Of a stretch of 62,000 bases of DNA, positions 1-13,452 are shown in pieces. Origin of the DNA: Acanthaster planci (taxonomy: Eukaryota; Echinodermata; Asteroidea; Valvatida; Acanthasteridae); assembly GCF_001949145.1 (NCBI RefSeq), contig NW_019091467.1:693391-755390 (forward strand), in the 5' to 3' direction. Numbering within the stretch: position 1 is the stretch's first letter; every line of letters starts with the position of its first letter. Position numbers and translations under genes: made by a program. Below the pieces are notes generated by a model. The model did not search any database, was not told where the DNA came from, and worked only from the letters and a program-made list of their open reading frames with translations.

Positions 1-90
1 TTTACTAGTACCTACCTGACACGGCAGGATTATTAAAACAAACAGGTTGCAACTAGGAGAACCAATGACAATGAACCTTTTTCATTGCAG

Positions 91-2667
91 CTGTTACCAC
101 AAATACTCTACTTACAACAGAGACACCTACGACCACAACACCAGAAGGTATCTTTGTTTTTATCTTGAAGCATTTTGGAGCAATCTTTATGGGTACTTTC
201 TGTGTTCCCAAGCAGATCTAGAACTCACTAGCATGGCAGGGATGTGCCCATTTTGCTCCATCAAAGCCTCCATCCATTCTGTGGAGAGACCTTAAGTTGT
301 AAACGCAGTAATCAGTTAAACATAAATAATAGAGTATATTTAAAACGGGGATAAATCAAGAGTGTGTATGCGTTAATTCAACTCGGTCGGTAATATAATA
401 TATATCCAATAGCAATATATATCCAACATGGCTGATTAAACAGTGACATAAGACCTGAGAATAGCCTACCAGATCTCCATCAATATTAGACTGCATTCCA
501 ACACCTGCAGGTACCAGGCACAATTCTAGAGCCAAATTTCTTTGGGGGCTAAACCCATTGCACATTACTTCTGCTAATGCTTGGTCTTTTTTTTTAATTC
601 TTTTGGGGGGGTGGCTAGACAAATGTTTGGGGGAGTAGAGCCTCTAGTACGCCCCTTAGAACTTTGTCTGCCAGGTACCTGTTTTGGTTATAAGTCCAAT
701 TTGCTGCACTATTATTTTGAAAAACCTAAGAAACCTTAGTTGAAGTAACTAGGACTCTGATATTGTTTGTCATGGTCGCTGGCCATATCCAGTCTGTAAG
801 ACTATAAAACCAAACATAAAGCAAATGTAAAATCTTGCTTTCTTCATACTACCTTGTTTTTGCTACTCATTGAGAGAAGGTGGACTCAATATAAGTGAAG
901 TATTATTTGAATGAATATTTTTGATAATTTGTAGCTGAGATGGCTCTGTAAATATTAAGTTGTACTTTACCTTTGGAAATATGCTGCCAAGGTTTTGGGT
1001 AAAAGAAACTGTGAAGAAATAGATCCAGGAAAGGACTATTTTATAGTTGGTATGCCGATCTTGGCCATGTAAGCCGTGTGCTGTCCACCTCTCTTTACCT
1101 CTCTTTAATTGGATGTTCACAGATAGGCCATCAACTCTAGCCGCAGTGCTCATCATAGTCGGCGTTGTCGTTTCTCTCTTCGCGTTGCTGGGCCTGATCC
1201 TCTGCTGTTGTCTTGTGCTACGCCAGCGGTATGAGAAGGGCCTGGCCTACAGTCAGCGAGGCAGCTTGCCCTACGACACACGGTACAAATATGGCCTGGA
1301 TGACTATGATCGTCGCAGCCAGGTTTCACATCACACGTCTCAGTTGGCAGAGGACGAGCAAAGAATGGATCGTCTGATGAGTATCATGAGTCGCTCACCA
1401 TATGTTCAGCAGGTACAACTGGTCAGATGTTGAGATTTTACAAATAGGAAGCACTTTAGATTATGATCACTTTCTTTGCATGATCATTTTAAAACAGTTT
1501 GAAATATATAATAGCATAGAGGATGTTATAAGCTTTCAAATGATCCTTCATTCACCATACTTTGTTAATTTAGTAAGTGTTCAGGCGCAAATATAGTGTG
1601 CCAACTTTCAGTTGGATGTATGAATTTTGAAATTGGCTCTGTGGATAAAGGATGTTATAAGCTGTGTTGCCCATCTCAACCACTATTTGAAAATTGTGCA
1701 CATTGTGGGCATCTGCCAAATTTGAATGAACTTTGCTTGAGTGATGTCCATTTCGCTACTGGATTTTGCTTTCATCACTAAAGTGCACAGAGCACAATCT
1801 ATATTAAATGAAAGATTGTGAGGAAATGGTAAGAGCAAAAGACTTTTGTTTCCATGAATGTGTATGCGGTTTGACTTATTCAGCTGATACCGGCAGTGTA
1901 GCCAAGGGAGGCTAGGGGGTAACCATCCATTGAAAATCGTCGCCTCCCACTGGAAATTTGAAAAACAAAGAAGATAACAGTGTTATTAAGAAATTCCTGG
2001 GACCTACGTCCCCCTACAGTGAGATTACTGGCTGGTCTTAATTTCTGCCTGTTTGAACAAAATGCACCCTTTTCATGTATTGTAATCATTCTTCAACTAT
2101 TGCGCTTTCTTTGATCAGGGTTTGCCAGGCCGACAGGAGTTCATCCGACCCTACATAGCGACAGGAATAGAAGCACAGTATATGGGGGATCCTTTGGTGA
2201 GTTCAGATAATGTGGGTTTAGTTCGGATAGAAGGGGGTGAGGAATTTTTCCTGTAATGCTCTAGCCTTTCCCCATGAACAGGTTCTTGCTATGCTGTTAC
2301 TGAGTTTGACCTCTATCTTCTTCCAAACTGTGACGTGTGGCAAGGAGGCAAAAGTTACCCAAAGCCCACTGCTCGCTTATTCCATTTAACCTGTTCATAA
2401 AGCCTCTGTCAAGCCTTGAGAAGATATATCTGCTAGTGTCCATCATCTTGACCATCATTGAATGCCTTGACCAAAATTTACTTGACCAAGATTCACTAAT
2501 CGGTAAATTAGAAAGGTTTACATATTGGTGATATGTTCTTTGGCTACCAGTGTTTTCAAGACGTGTATTTTAAAATGTGCCTGAAGTATGTTATTTCATT
2601 TTGCTTCCAACAGAATGATGAGAGCAGTGTTGCAGGCCGTGTTGTGTACAACCCAGTCGCCCGCTAA
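91..2667 (+). CDS. 3' part of a single-pass transmembrane protein gene (four exons)
   Basis: Four exons join in frame: 91-147, 1123-1412, 2119-2196 and 2614-2667, all with AG acceptors and GT donors (phases 1, 0 and 0). They give 158 residues ending in TAA. The first 18 are almost all Thr, Pro and Glu (VTTNTLLTTETPTTTTPE), a mucin-like extracellular stalk. Residues 24-51 are one hydrophobic helix ending in Cys-Cys-Cys (46-48), probably palmitoylated, followed by the basic stop-transfer RQRYEK. The tail of about 105 residues is rich in Tyr, Arg and Asp (SLPYDTRYKYGLDDYDRR), which suggests phosphorylation or adaptor binding. It ends VVYNPVAR, not a classical PDZ ligand. Stalk-TM-tail order implies a type I plasma-membrane receptor or adhesion protein whose ectodomain lies left of the window. 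I do not recognise the family. Splice signals and an unbroken frame across all three junctions make the exon model strong; function is inference. Confidence -1.
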
Positions 2668-2816
2668 ACAGCCTTGAAAGGGTGTATATTTTCTAAAGTC
2701 CTTTTTTTGAACAGTGCCAAGCAACTGATTTTATTAATTTTTCATATATGTCTTAAGAGTCTGATCTTCAGATGATTCTAGTTGAAATTTCAGTGGAGAG
2801 TTGTTTATTTTGTCAA

Positions 2817-2822
2817 AATAAA
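2817..2822 (+). terminator. Poly(A) signal of the transmembrane protein gene
   Basis: AATAAA lies 150 bases after the stop codon, the first canonical hexamer downstream, and is followed by a G/T-containing stretch. A second AATAAA at 3513-3518 could serve a longer 3' UTR. Confidence -1.
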
Positions 2823-4325
2823 AATGGGAACTTAGGGAAAATATGTGGAAATGAGGGTCTAAAGCAAGGCATCAAAAGAAAAGAACCATAGACTGTTAAC
2901 TGGAGGACCTTGTGTTGACTTTTGAAGTTTTAAAGCAATTCTTGTCGATTACGCCGGATGTGGACCCACAAAACACAGTGACAGTTTGACAAGAGTGTTT
3001 AAAATCCAAAAAGATGGGTTCAAAATATGAGGAGCAGCAGTAACAACTTGAGTTGCCACCACGAGTGACTGTTTTCCAAGGAAAACTGAAACCGTCGTTG
3101 ATTAAGATCTTCAAAGTGACACTGTAACCTTCCCTTCTTCCTTTTCTTGAAATGACTCCACCCCCTATCAGGTTATATACACTCATATTTTTAAATCATT
3201 TTATACTCTAGAATTCCAAGTTTGGAAAATTGATGGGTATAAGGTTTATATTTCTTTGAAACATACTACTGTAAGCAATTTATATTTTAGAAATAGACAA
3301 ATATTATTAAAATAGACAAATATTTTCTAGCCATTCTGCAGTGCAGCCATGTCTTTCATTTTTTAAAAGTTGCGTATATCAAAGTCTATGCATTAGTTTT
3401 ATATATTCTCATAGCAAAGGCTTCATCTTAAAAAATCTGAAAATATAACTATTTTTATTACTTTGGAAAAGTCAACTGTATTCTCACGGAAAACGTTTGT
3501 CGGTACATTTAAAATAAAAACGGTGAAGGCAAGGGAGTCTTTTGTGTTTTAATTTGTTGAAATTTGTAAGGTGCAAGATTACTGAAATTCAGTCAACTTG
3601 TGTTGTTGAAATATGCTATTTAACAGTGAATCCTGAACAGATAGGTATGAATTACACTCAAAAGCAAATCAAGTGGCACATCACAGGAACAATCAAAGGT
3701 CAGAGGAGTATTTGACCATGCCAGCCATTGCGTAACATCATACCTAACAAAACCACTGATTGGTCAAGGCAATGTAGTCTCAAGTTGGTTAACTTTAAAA
3801 AAATTTCTGGAGTTTCTACAGGCACTGATAATGGTTTATCACTCTACTGTGCTGTTTAACCCAGTCCCATGGTAAGCAGTCCCGTAAGGAAACCATGGTG
3901 CCCCATATTTGACTGGGTATTTGATATTGTTACTGCTCATCTGTGCAAATGGGGCTCTTTGAAGGAAAGAGAACCTACAAAGAAGGCATTGTATTCAGGC
4001 TTCTCGCTTGATACTTTTTAGTATAAGCGTTGAGCCTGAAGAGAGTAAGGACATACATGTACTTGGCAACTTTGGTGATCAAGTTGACATCTGGTAGATC
4101 GTACTCGCCCATCCACACCCAAAGGGTATAGGGGGGGGGTTAGGAAAGATACATCCCCCAACTGTAACTGCTGTGCACAAAATGTCTCAAATACCTGTAC
4201 CTACACATATAAATGACTCCAATGGGCAGGGAACAACTGTGGTCCCTTCAGCTTTGAACATAAACAGCCACAATGCATCAACACTAACATCTCCAGACAG
4301 CAAGACACCTTTCAGTTTTTAAACA
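2823..4325. other. Intergenic interval between convergent genes
   Basis: I see no coding exon. The interval holds an alternative AATAAA at 3513-3518 and a hairpin at 3994-4040. It separates the 3' end of the plus-strand membrane gene from a candidate 3' end of a minus-strand transcript at 4326. Confidence -1.
3994..4040. repeat. Hairpin-forming inverted repeat
   Basis: The arms are TTCAGGCTTCTCGCTTGATA and AGTATAAGCGTTGAGCCTGA, about 20 bases each with a few mismatches and one bulge, around a T4 loop at 4016-4019. The loop is too short for a typical pre-miRNA. No flanking target-site duplication is obvious. Confidence -1.
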
Positions 4326-4331
4326 TTTATT
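4326..4331 (-). terminator. Candidate distal poly(A) site, minus strand
   Basis: TTTATT on the plus strand reads AATAAA on the minus strand. It is followed on that strand by a GU-rich tract (GGTGTCTTGCTGTCTGG), the expected downstream element. A second minus hexamer sits at 4379-4384. This is the best-formed minus 3' end in the left part of the window and may end the SERTA gene transcript; that link is inference. Confidence -1.
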
Positions 4332-7300
4332 ACGATATTTCCCACCAAAACGGCAGTCATGTATACATTCCATGTGCATTTATTATTATACAAAGCACTA
4401 TACCTGTACAGCATACGCTTATGTAGTAAAGCACGCACAATGTCTCCATACAGTTACCTTTAAAAAGTATTACATGAAAATACTGTCACTAGAGGAATAA
4501 ATTAAGTTCAATTTACAACTACATGATGTCCATAATAAACCCATTTACATTACTTTCGTCTGGCACTTCATTCTAATAATAAACCCTTGGTTAGCTTCTT
4601 TCTATCGTATAGGGCATGGGTACGAAATTTTGCTGCAGGTGGTCTTTCTGAGGAAAAAAAAGTAGTGAGAAACCTTGTCATGTAAAAATACTGAATGGTA
4701 GTAGCATAACACATTCACTATGGGCACAGATACCACACATTCAAATTGTATCAAAATATTTAATTCCCCAAAACACCCCGAGATTGAATGCTTAATTATT
4801 TTAAATACTTAGCCAAGCTGTGTAGAATAAACATCTATACAACAACATGTAAAAAGTGATAACCCAAATGCGACTAGATACAACAAAATGAGTCTTAAGC
4901 CATTCGTCAGTAATTCTGCAATAGAAAGAACAAACTGAGCTTTTTTTTTGATGTATCACTTGGTTTGAAACCCTGATAAAAATGGACATCATGTGGGTGA
5001 AAAAAGTTTGGGGTTCCTATTGTTGATTTCATGCAGTCCAAGACCTTAAAAGTCAAAAGCAGTTCTGGTGACTTGTGACTCATTTTGTTGGGCAAGGTGA
5101 AAAATGTTCTTTGGCTTTAATTATTTTTTTCGCAACTGCAAGAAAGGTTTACCATACACATGGACATCACTTCTGATGGGCTGAATTTTGAATACTTCCT
5201 TAGTGACTGATAAGAAGATATAAATTTCCCAACTCTACACAGAAGTTACCAGGCTTTGTGTAAATGAAAAAGTTACAAATTTGAAATGAACACAACCATT
5301 TACACAAAACATGCGAGGAATCGACACATTTCTAACAACTCTGCTGCACGTATATCGAAACTGTAAAAGGATTATTATAAAACTGCAAAAGGTATTCCAA
5401 TGTAATTCACAAAACTGCTGCATTTGGGGAAAAAACCTGAACGATGCTTTTGTCAGCCTTTGCGTTGTAGAGGTATGCTCTTAATTGTTTTAGAACTTTA
5501 GAAGTATCGTACATAAAAAAAAAAGATGTAACAAAGTGCACTTCAGGTCTCCTCTTTCCATATCAAACCACAAATCTTCCATTGAGGGACTGTATTTACT
5601 CTGGGCTGAGGTGTACAAATTGTTTAATGGCCTGCCAATAACAAGTTCAAGTGTTACCTGTATATTTTAGAAGCATGCTCCCCTTCAGTTTTTTCCACAC
5701 AGTGCAACCTTTTTGATGCCTCAACTTCACAGTTTGGTCAAGTTAGACTAGTGTGAACTGCATAAGTTGATAAATCTCATGTGGTGATCTAACAAATTCA
5801 CATCTCTCCACGTCCTTTTCCAGTTCCAAGGAAGACACTTCAGTCATTTTTCCAAAGTCACTTTTTTTTTTCGTTTAAAAATTCTACTCATATATTACTT
5901 TCCTCATCCCTGCCTCTTTACATCCACAAAGCCTGCATTAATATAGCTTTTGAGTTTAGGATTCAGCAGTTTAAGTTCATAGTAATGTTTCTTTCAATTT
6001 TGAAATGTTGTTCACTAATTACTAGGCCATGTTTACTTCCAAATAATCTTTCCTACACCATGCAACTCAAATGCATCAGAATAACATGTAAGCCTATTTT
6101 CACGATAACATGACCAAAACAAGATATAAAACTGCAATTCACACATTCTGGTAAATTCTTTTACCTGAACTTTTTCCTCCACTCAAAACTACAGTATCCA
6201 AACCAGACATTTGCTCAAATTCTTTAAAAGTGCTACGTGTACTTATGCATAGCAAACAACTGCCACACATGGGCCCACACATGCGCCAACACAAGCAACC
6301 CAACAAACAGAGACTTTCCAGGACCTCTTTAACTGTTCCTGGAAATCTGTGAACCCTATTCAACACGGACTGATTCCCCCACGGCCGAGCGCGGAACAGT
6401 GGTGGTACATTCATTTCCCATGCACATTATTCCTCCTTATGCCACTTCGTGGAAGCCAATGTGGCTCTGCCCTATGGGGACTGCTACTATCTGTGATGCA
6501 TCTGGCCAACTGTGGCTGGGACATGCTGCAAAATCACCCGGCTTTACATTTCACATTCTACAAGACAGCACGCTGGGGCTGTGTGGAATCCCACAAAGTG
6601 CAGAGAGACGGTGTACTTTTCTACTACTGTAGTGAGTGCATGGATGTTTTTCCCTTGAATGAAATTGCACTCCAATGAACAAATACACAGGTCAGGGTCC
6701 AGTGAACTGACAGTTAAGGTAAAGGTCAAGCGCATCGGTGGGCAAGGTCAGTCGCAGGCCTTGGTTATTGCCTTGACTATACCTCCACACAACAGTGAAT
6801 GGGGTACACAACAGTGATCTAGGCCCAAAGCACAGAGCTGATCCTGTGAGCAATCTGGGCAGTGTGACACCGGCTACAATCACAGAACACTTTGTGACAA
6901 ATACCCTGAATAAAGTACACTATACCCCAGCCAGACTCAAAAGCAATATCACTACGTGTACATCATAATCAGGCAAATGATCAGCACTCACTCATTCTGG
7001 CTTTCTCTCACAAATGCAAATATAAATAAAGCAGTAAACAGCTACAGCAAAGCCTTAAAGGAAACATAAGCACTGTATGTACACAAATAATTTACAAATA
7101 ATAAAAAAAACAACACTGTATAGTCTTAACAAAATAAATTAATGATTGAATGAAACTGCTTAATGCAGACAATCATAAATTAATTAGACGATGGCTTTTT
7201 ATCATTGGCATTTCAAGATACATGTACATAGGGTACATCTCAGCAATATGCAATACAAACTGTACAGATGGGCTTTTAAACAATTGTCGTTAATTCGGAA

Positions 7301-10300
7301 TGCGATTTGAGGAACTGGTCAGGGAAGAAAAAAGGGTGAGGCAGTTACATGTACTTTCCCAGCGGGGCAAACATTAACAGCATGTTGTACACTACATGTA
7401 GGTCTCTCCCTTTGACCCCTGACCTCCTACACCACCACAAACACGCACACAATCTTTTTGACACACAAACTAGCTGCAGCCTTTTTGGACAATAATTAAA
7501 CTGAAAAACAAATTTTCCAGTGGTACCATTAAATTTTGGTATACAGAAACCTGACAAATCAATGCTATAAAACACTACAAAAACGTTCCATGTATTAAAA
7601 ACAAACTGTATAGGAGAAATCTTTTTTAATATAGTGCACATTAAAAGAACTTGCAATGTCCTTGTTGAAACAAATTTTTGGAAGGGATAAAAAAGCACTT
7701 ATACAGTATACTGTACCCCAAATGTAAGAGGTTTTGGTGGCAACCGATATTCTTCACTTACTGGATTAATATTCAGTGACTATAGGTTCCACTACAAGAA
7801 TTGAATGGGGAAAGATACAAGTTGTCCTGATATGCCTGTAACATGTACATGAACATGTATATGTACATGTTTGATAGGTAGATGAATTCACTGTGTCACT
7901 GATTAAAAAGTATCACAGTATTGATTTCTTCTCAATTTGATTTCACAATCTGTGTTTCACGTTTTAGCCTGTCATGACAATGGGCCTGCCCACGGTTACA
8001 TTTCACCACAAATTCAACATGTAATTAAGAAAAGATAAGAGGCAACCTATTTGCGTAAATGATTGTTTTCTTCTCCAATGGCATGCCCAAATGACTTCAC
8101 CACTGGCAATCAGTTTCAATTGAAATAAAGAAATGGTGGCCAAATATTCCCAGATTATTTTTCCTGCTGATTGTAATACAAATACAAATGAAATTCCTTT
8201 CCGCGAATTCAGCCATGGACCCAGTCTACATGTACATAATACCCTCCCCCTCTTCACACACAATAATGCCATTTCCAGTTAGACACCCAAGACATTCTGC
8301 TAGTATGTAGGCCTACATGTACATGTACATGTACACTGGAGTTGCACCAGCAAAGCCCTGTAGGCAAGTATATGCACAGTAAACAGGTACCTAACATGGT
8401 CAGGTCAAGCACGACTAGTGACACATAAATTATAATCAGAATGGCAGGCTAATGGCATGCACTGCCAATGAATTTATACTACCAAGAGAGACAAACTGAT
8501 TGGAACAACTAGGTATGTATCCCCATGAATTACTGATCAATCACCGTCCCCCATCTCTAAAACAAAACAAAATTACTCTTTCTGCAACGTCTGATTCTGC
8601 TCTAGCATATGAATCTTATTGACTTAAAGAAAAAAATCAAAATTCGTGTTTTTAGTGGGCAATTTTACAAGTTCATCTCAGATGGGTTATAGAAACTGCT
8701 TATTCACCGTTTGCATAGAATATGACTATGGAGGAATCAGACACCAACATGCTGAACTTCACCCCTGCATGATAACCTGTGCATGTTAATGGGTAAATTT
8801 TTGTCTTCATAATAATCAACCATTTACCCTCTGCCAATACTCATTAAAGATGTTCTGCTAATTCCACTCACTACAGGCATTTCTCACCTGACAGTTCAGG
8901 GAAAGGTGACAAAGGTTAGGGTTGGCAGTGCCAATGAATACTTAATGTGCAATCCCTGGGAATGGCTGTTAAGTACATGTACATGTAGGTGTACATGTGC
9001 ACTGTGTACAAATGGCATACGACTAGTGAGAGTGTTGTTCATTGGTTAGGAATGTCCAAACATTCTTGAGGTCAAAAGGTCACTAAGGAAGATCTCACTG
9101 AATAGAATTCTTATCAGGCATTGATTCAATGATTTGTCTTCATTCTAAAATATTGGTGCATGTTAATGACCAAACCTGGGATTTTTATTTAAAAGTAAAC
9201 TACCCAACATACTGAAAACAATAGTCAGACTATGTACGAATAGTATGTTTCATCTTTTTTTCTAACATCATTGTTAGTTTTGAAATATTCCCATGCATAC
9301 ACAAAAAAGAAACTTTTGGAGAACAAAGTCTCATACACATTCATCTTGTACCTTGTAGCAAAGAACTAGATACGATAAGTACACAGAGTTCACCATTGTC
9401 TCACAAAAGGTTGGAAGCAAATGAAGGAACAAGAATCAAGGTAAATCCAAGTTCCAACAAAAACCAGGTTCTACTAATGAACAAGAAACAGGAAGTCCAA
9501 GCTATGAAGTAACGACGAACGTTAGGTAATCATTAAGATACTACATGTATTTTATCTCAGACTAGATAAAGACCAGGGGGAAAAAACTCCCTGGATCTTG
9601 GGAGTTCCAGAGCTTAATGACAGTGAATAGGTTGCCATGCCAATCCTAATTTCCTTCTGCTTTTTCTGAGGGGCGACAACAAGCGGAAGCCAGCTCGACC
9701 CAGGGGTCACAAACCCCCCAATTCCTGACAGCATGATTTGTGCTTCCTTGTCAGGCTTTGAGGATGGAGGGGTAAAAAACAAAGCCATAATCTCCCTCCC
9801 GACAGACAAATTCTTACACTCTTCAAAGAAATTATCCTTTTCCATTAGCATCTCTTGGGTTATGAAATTAGTTTTCCCCTTTTCATTCTTGATATTGAAA
9901 AATTACTACACAAGCAAAACCTTAACCAATAAGGAAACACAAAGGAGATTGTGAAAGTCATTTTTAGGAAAGCTTTATCACTGATCAACAGCAACTACTA
10001 GTCTACATGTGTTAGGAAATGCTAGGAAGCACAGAAATTCTTTTTATGCAGGAAGTTCTGGAAAGTGTAAATTACTGGTAGTGCCACCTAGTCAACTCCA
10101 AGCCTACATCTGGACAGAGGAACAATTCATGACGGCAATAAGTGTAAATATGTTTTGAAGATACCCAAAGCATGAGACAATTGATGGTTTCTATACTGAA
10201 CGCTGAATCGATCACTTGAGTAAAAGTAACCCAATCCATAAATCATGTTTATCACTGCAAGCAGATTGTGGGTTGTGTCACAGACGAAGTTATGCATGTG

Positions 10301-13300
10301 TAATTATACATGTCAAAAGTCACCTCTGCATGTACGCGTACATGTGTACATGTACACAGATGTGTTTTAAGCAATGGATCACTGTAATGCAGTGTGCTGA
10401 ATGGTGATCTCATGGAGGGTGTTCATGTTCACGTCAGGTACCATTTACGTGTACATGTACTTCCTTTTCAGCAACAAAATCATTTTTCTTTACATGTGCT
10501 TCCAACTACTTCTGGCTTCCAGGTGAATCAGAATACATTCCAAGTGTGCATTGGTAAAAAAGAAAACTTGAGAAGGGATGCATTCTTATGCACGATGAAA
10601 TAAGGAGATGGGATCCATAAGAGAGAGGATTTTTTATTTTGACATGACCCAAAGTATCGTGAGAATGAGTTCCAAAGTAAAGAAAAAAATGGAAAGGGGT
10701 GAGTGGAGTCTAAATTCTAAAACAAATATTTTCCGAGTCTTTTTATATTAAATGCTAAATTGCATAATTTAACTGCCACTTTCTGATGGTGGGTGAGGTA
10801 CACAAAAATGCAATTTGGTTCACGTTCTTTTTTTCATACATGTATTTCTAATGAAACTTGTTGACATGACACACATCCTTTGATAACACATCATCAGAAA
10901 TTGTTGAAAACCTTGTCTGATACATGTACAAATGTACATTAATGCAGCCATTCTGTAACAAAATATAGACACCTTGGAGAGTCCGAATTGAATTTAGGTA
11001 TATGTTCATGTACCTTGTTCCTAAACTTTTTTTGTTATTTTGTTGTGATTTTCACGTTAGAATACAGTGGAAAATTTGGTCACAAAAATTTCAGTTTGTT
11101 TAATAGCTAAGGCTTAAACCCAACAACAGTGTAATGCATGTATACGTACATGTACAATGTACATGTACTTAACACACACAAATGCATATGCACACTGTTC
11201 ATGTACATGTACATATTGAAGTGGTATATGTATAATACCATCATATTTCAATCAAACAGCGACAAAACTAAAATGTACTAAAAACAAATGCTAAAATCTA
11301 CAATCACTTCACAACTGAACAGATCTCATGGAATTTTTGACTGAATCCAACTTTCTTTTTCATTCTGAAATTTCTGTTTAACATAGAAAGTAAAAGTGTG
11401 ACCACGATATTGATTGATCCGCAGCACTTTTTTTCCTACAAAGAATAAAAAGACATTTGTTTTTAATAAGTTAAATTATCTGAGAAATATATTACTGTAT
11501 CTTACATAATTTACTATAGTTCATAAAAACTTTTCTTACCAAATTCAAGTCGCCTATTTGAACGCAACTTGGAAGATACTGTTGCATACCGTAATAAAAA
11601 ATACGACGTTACTCTTACAGTTAGATATGTACAACGTTTTGTATAATTACTCTTTGAAAGAAACATTGAAACAGTCCTCTCTACATGCATGTGGCACATG
11701 TAACTCCTCTTCTTATCCTTTTAAAATACTTGGAAGTCTTGTACCTTTACTCATCCATACTTGTGCGGTTCATAAATGCAATGGCGTGATAATAGTCGCA
11801 TACATGTAAAGGTCTTGCCAGTCAGATGTGCTGGCCTACATGTGTAAATACATAGGTATGTATTGTGCAGTAGACACACAGGGGCCTCAGTTTTTTTCAA
11901 AACGTAACATTCACTTTTTAACTGAAAACTGTCAATGTATTTTTCTTTCCACTCAAAGAAAGCTTCACAAATCTTGTTTAGAATGGACATAGAATTTGGC
12001 GTTTCCAGTGTACACGTATGTGTATAATACACATGACTTGTTCCATTATTCCACCTAAACTCTGTTAAAACGAAAAGGCCAAAAGAGAGTGAAAGTTAAT
12101 GTAGTGTGGTTGATCAACTTTAAAAGATATTCTGAATTTTAGATTTGACAGCAACTTGCAGGAGTCAGGTTCCGAGTTCAACCATAACAGCACCCACCCA
12201 AAAAAATGTTGAAAGAAGAGTTTGCCTGTCATGTCTCCAAACACAACTGGGAGTGGATGATACAAAACTGTGGCACCTGTAATGTAGGCCTGCATGAACA
12301 TTAAAAATGACATACAACCAATCTAATGACACAACACTACCGGTACCAGCATGTCGTCAGATGATACCAATAATCATACCAACGATCAATAAAATTGTGA
12401 CTGACAGAGCAGTGAAAATGTGATGGAAATGGAAAGACTCAAGATTGAAAGTACACAGGATTTATGTGTACATGTTAACAGGCACATGAATTCAGCCAAA
12501 TGTGTGCCGAAAAGTACACATATTGGCAACCAATGTGTGCTTCTACATACATGTACAGTGGGTGCTTCATCTTCCTCATGTACACCAGCTTAAAAATATA
12601 CAATTTCTGCACTTTGCTTAAACATCAGTAGGACCCCAAAACTCAATGCGATCCAGTGGGTTTTTGACTGCGATTCACAACTATATACCTGTACCTCTTT
12701 TGTTAGAGTCCCAACACTTTTCACTCTTCAAGAAACCCCCAAGGACTCTGGATTGTGAGGTGAAATTCCCCTCCACTGAATACAGCTGTTGGGTCAAACC
12801 CCAGCTGTATTGTATTCAAAGATCTTCTAGTAAATGTACATATATTAGATTCTGAGTGGCGTTTGTGTAAATGCAACCAGTGCCACCTCAGCCTTTGTTT
12901 CCCCCCCCAAAAAAAGGCCTTGGCAGAAATCCAGACTTCTGTGCAAGGGACCTGTCTGTTTGCAGGTCAAGAAATTGCAAGGCTCACATGGCTGTGTAGG
13001 ATGTGTTGTTGCTGGCTCACCCATGCTGATCAGGCCTGAGTCATTCCAGTCATGATGCCACTTGAGTTGCTGTGGGTGGTGCCAAAGATCCTGTGGCACC
13101 AACACTTTTACTCAGGTCACAATCGACCCCCCCCCAAAAAAAAAAATCGGCCTAACTATAAAAACTTCTGAAAACGGCTACTATGGATCTCACAAACATA
13201 TTTGGGGGTTGTTCTTTTTTTTTTTATGCACATGTGAAATTATGAATATTTTCCTCTTTATCAAAATTTATTTTAAGTTATTGCATTTCGGAGTTTCCTT

Positions 13301-13452
13301 ATTGCGATCAGATGTTGAATTTGCATAGTTATTTCAGAATTGTGTTTTATTTCTTTTACCTGGTGATCAAAAAAGCTGGTGTTTGCATGAAGTACATGTA
13401 CCTCTGAGAACTGATGACATGCTGGTATTTTCTTGTGACACACAAATTTCTT
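4332..13452 (-). other. Non-coding stretch, possible long 3' UTR of the SERTA gene
   Basis: No convincing coding exon on either strand; open frames here are short and have no splice context. From 4.3 to 7 kb the DNA is AT-rich with few TACATGTA words; from 7.2 kb these words increase. If the 4326 poly(A) site is used, this is a 9-kb 3' UTR. If the 13346 hexamer is used, it is intergenic. Confidence -1.
13346..13351 (-). terminator. Proximal poly(A) signal of the SERTA gene
   Basis: Minus-strand AATAAA about 100 bases past the stop codon. It would give a very short 3' UTR. Vertebrate SERTAD genes usually have long 3' UTRs, so this may be an alternative site. Confidence -1.
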
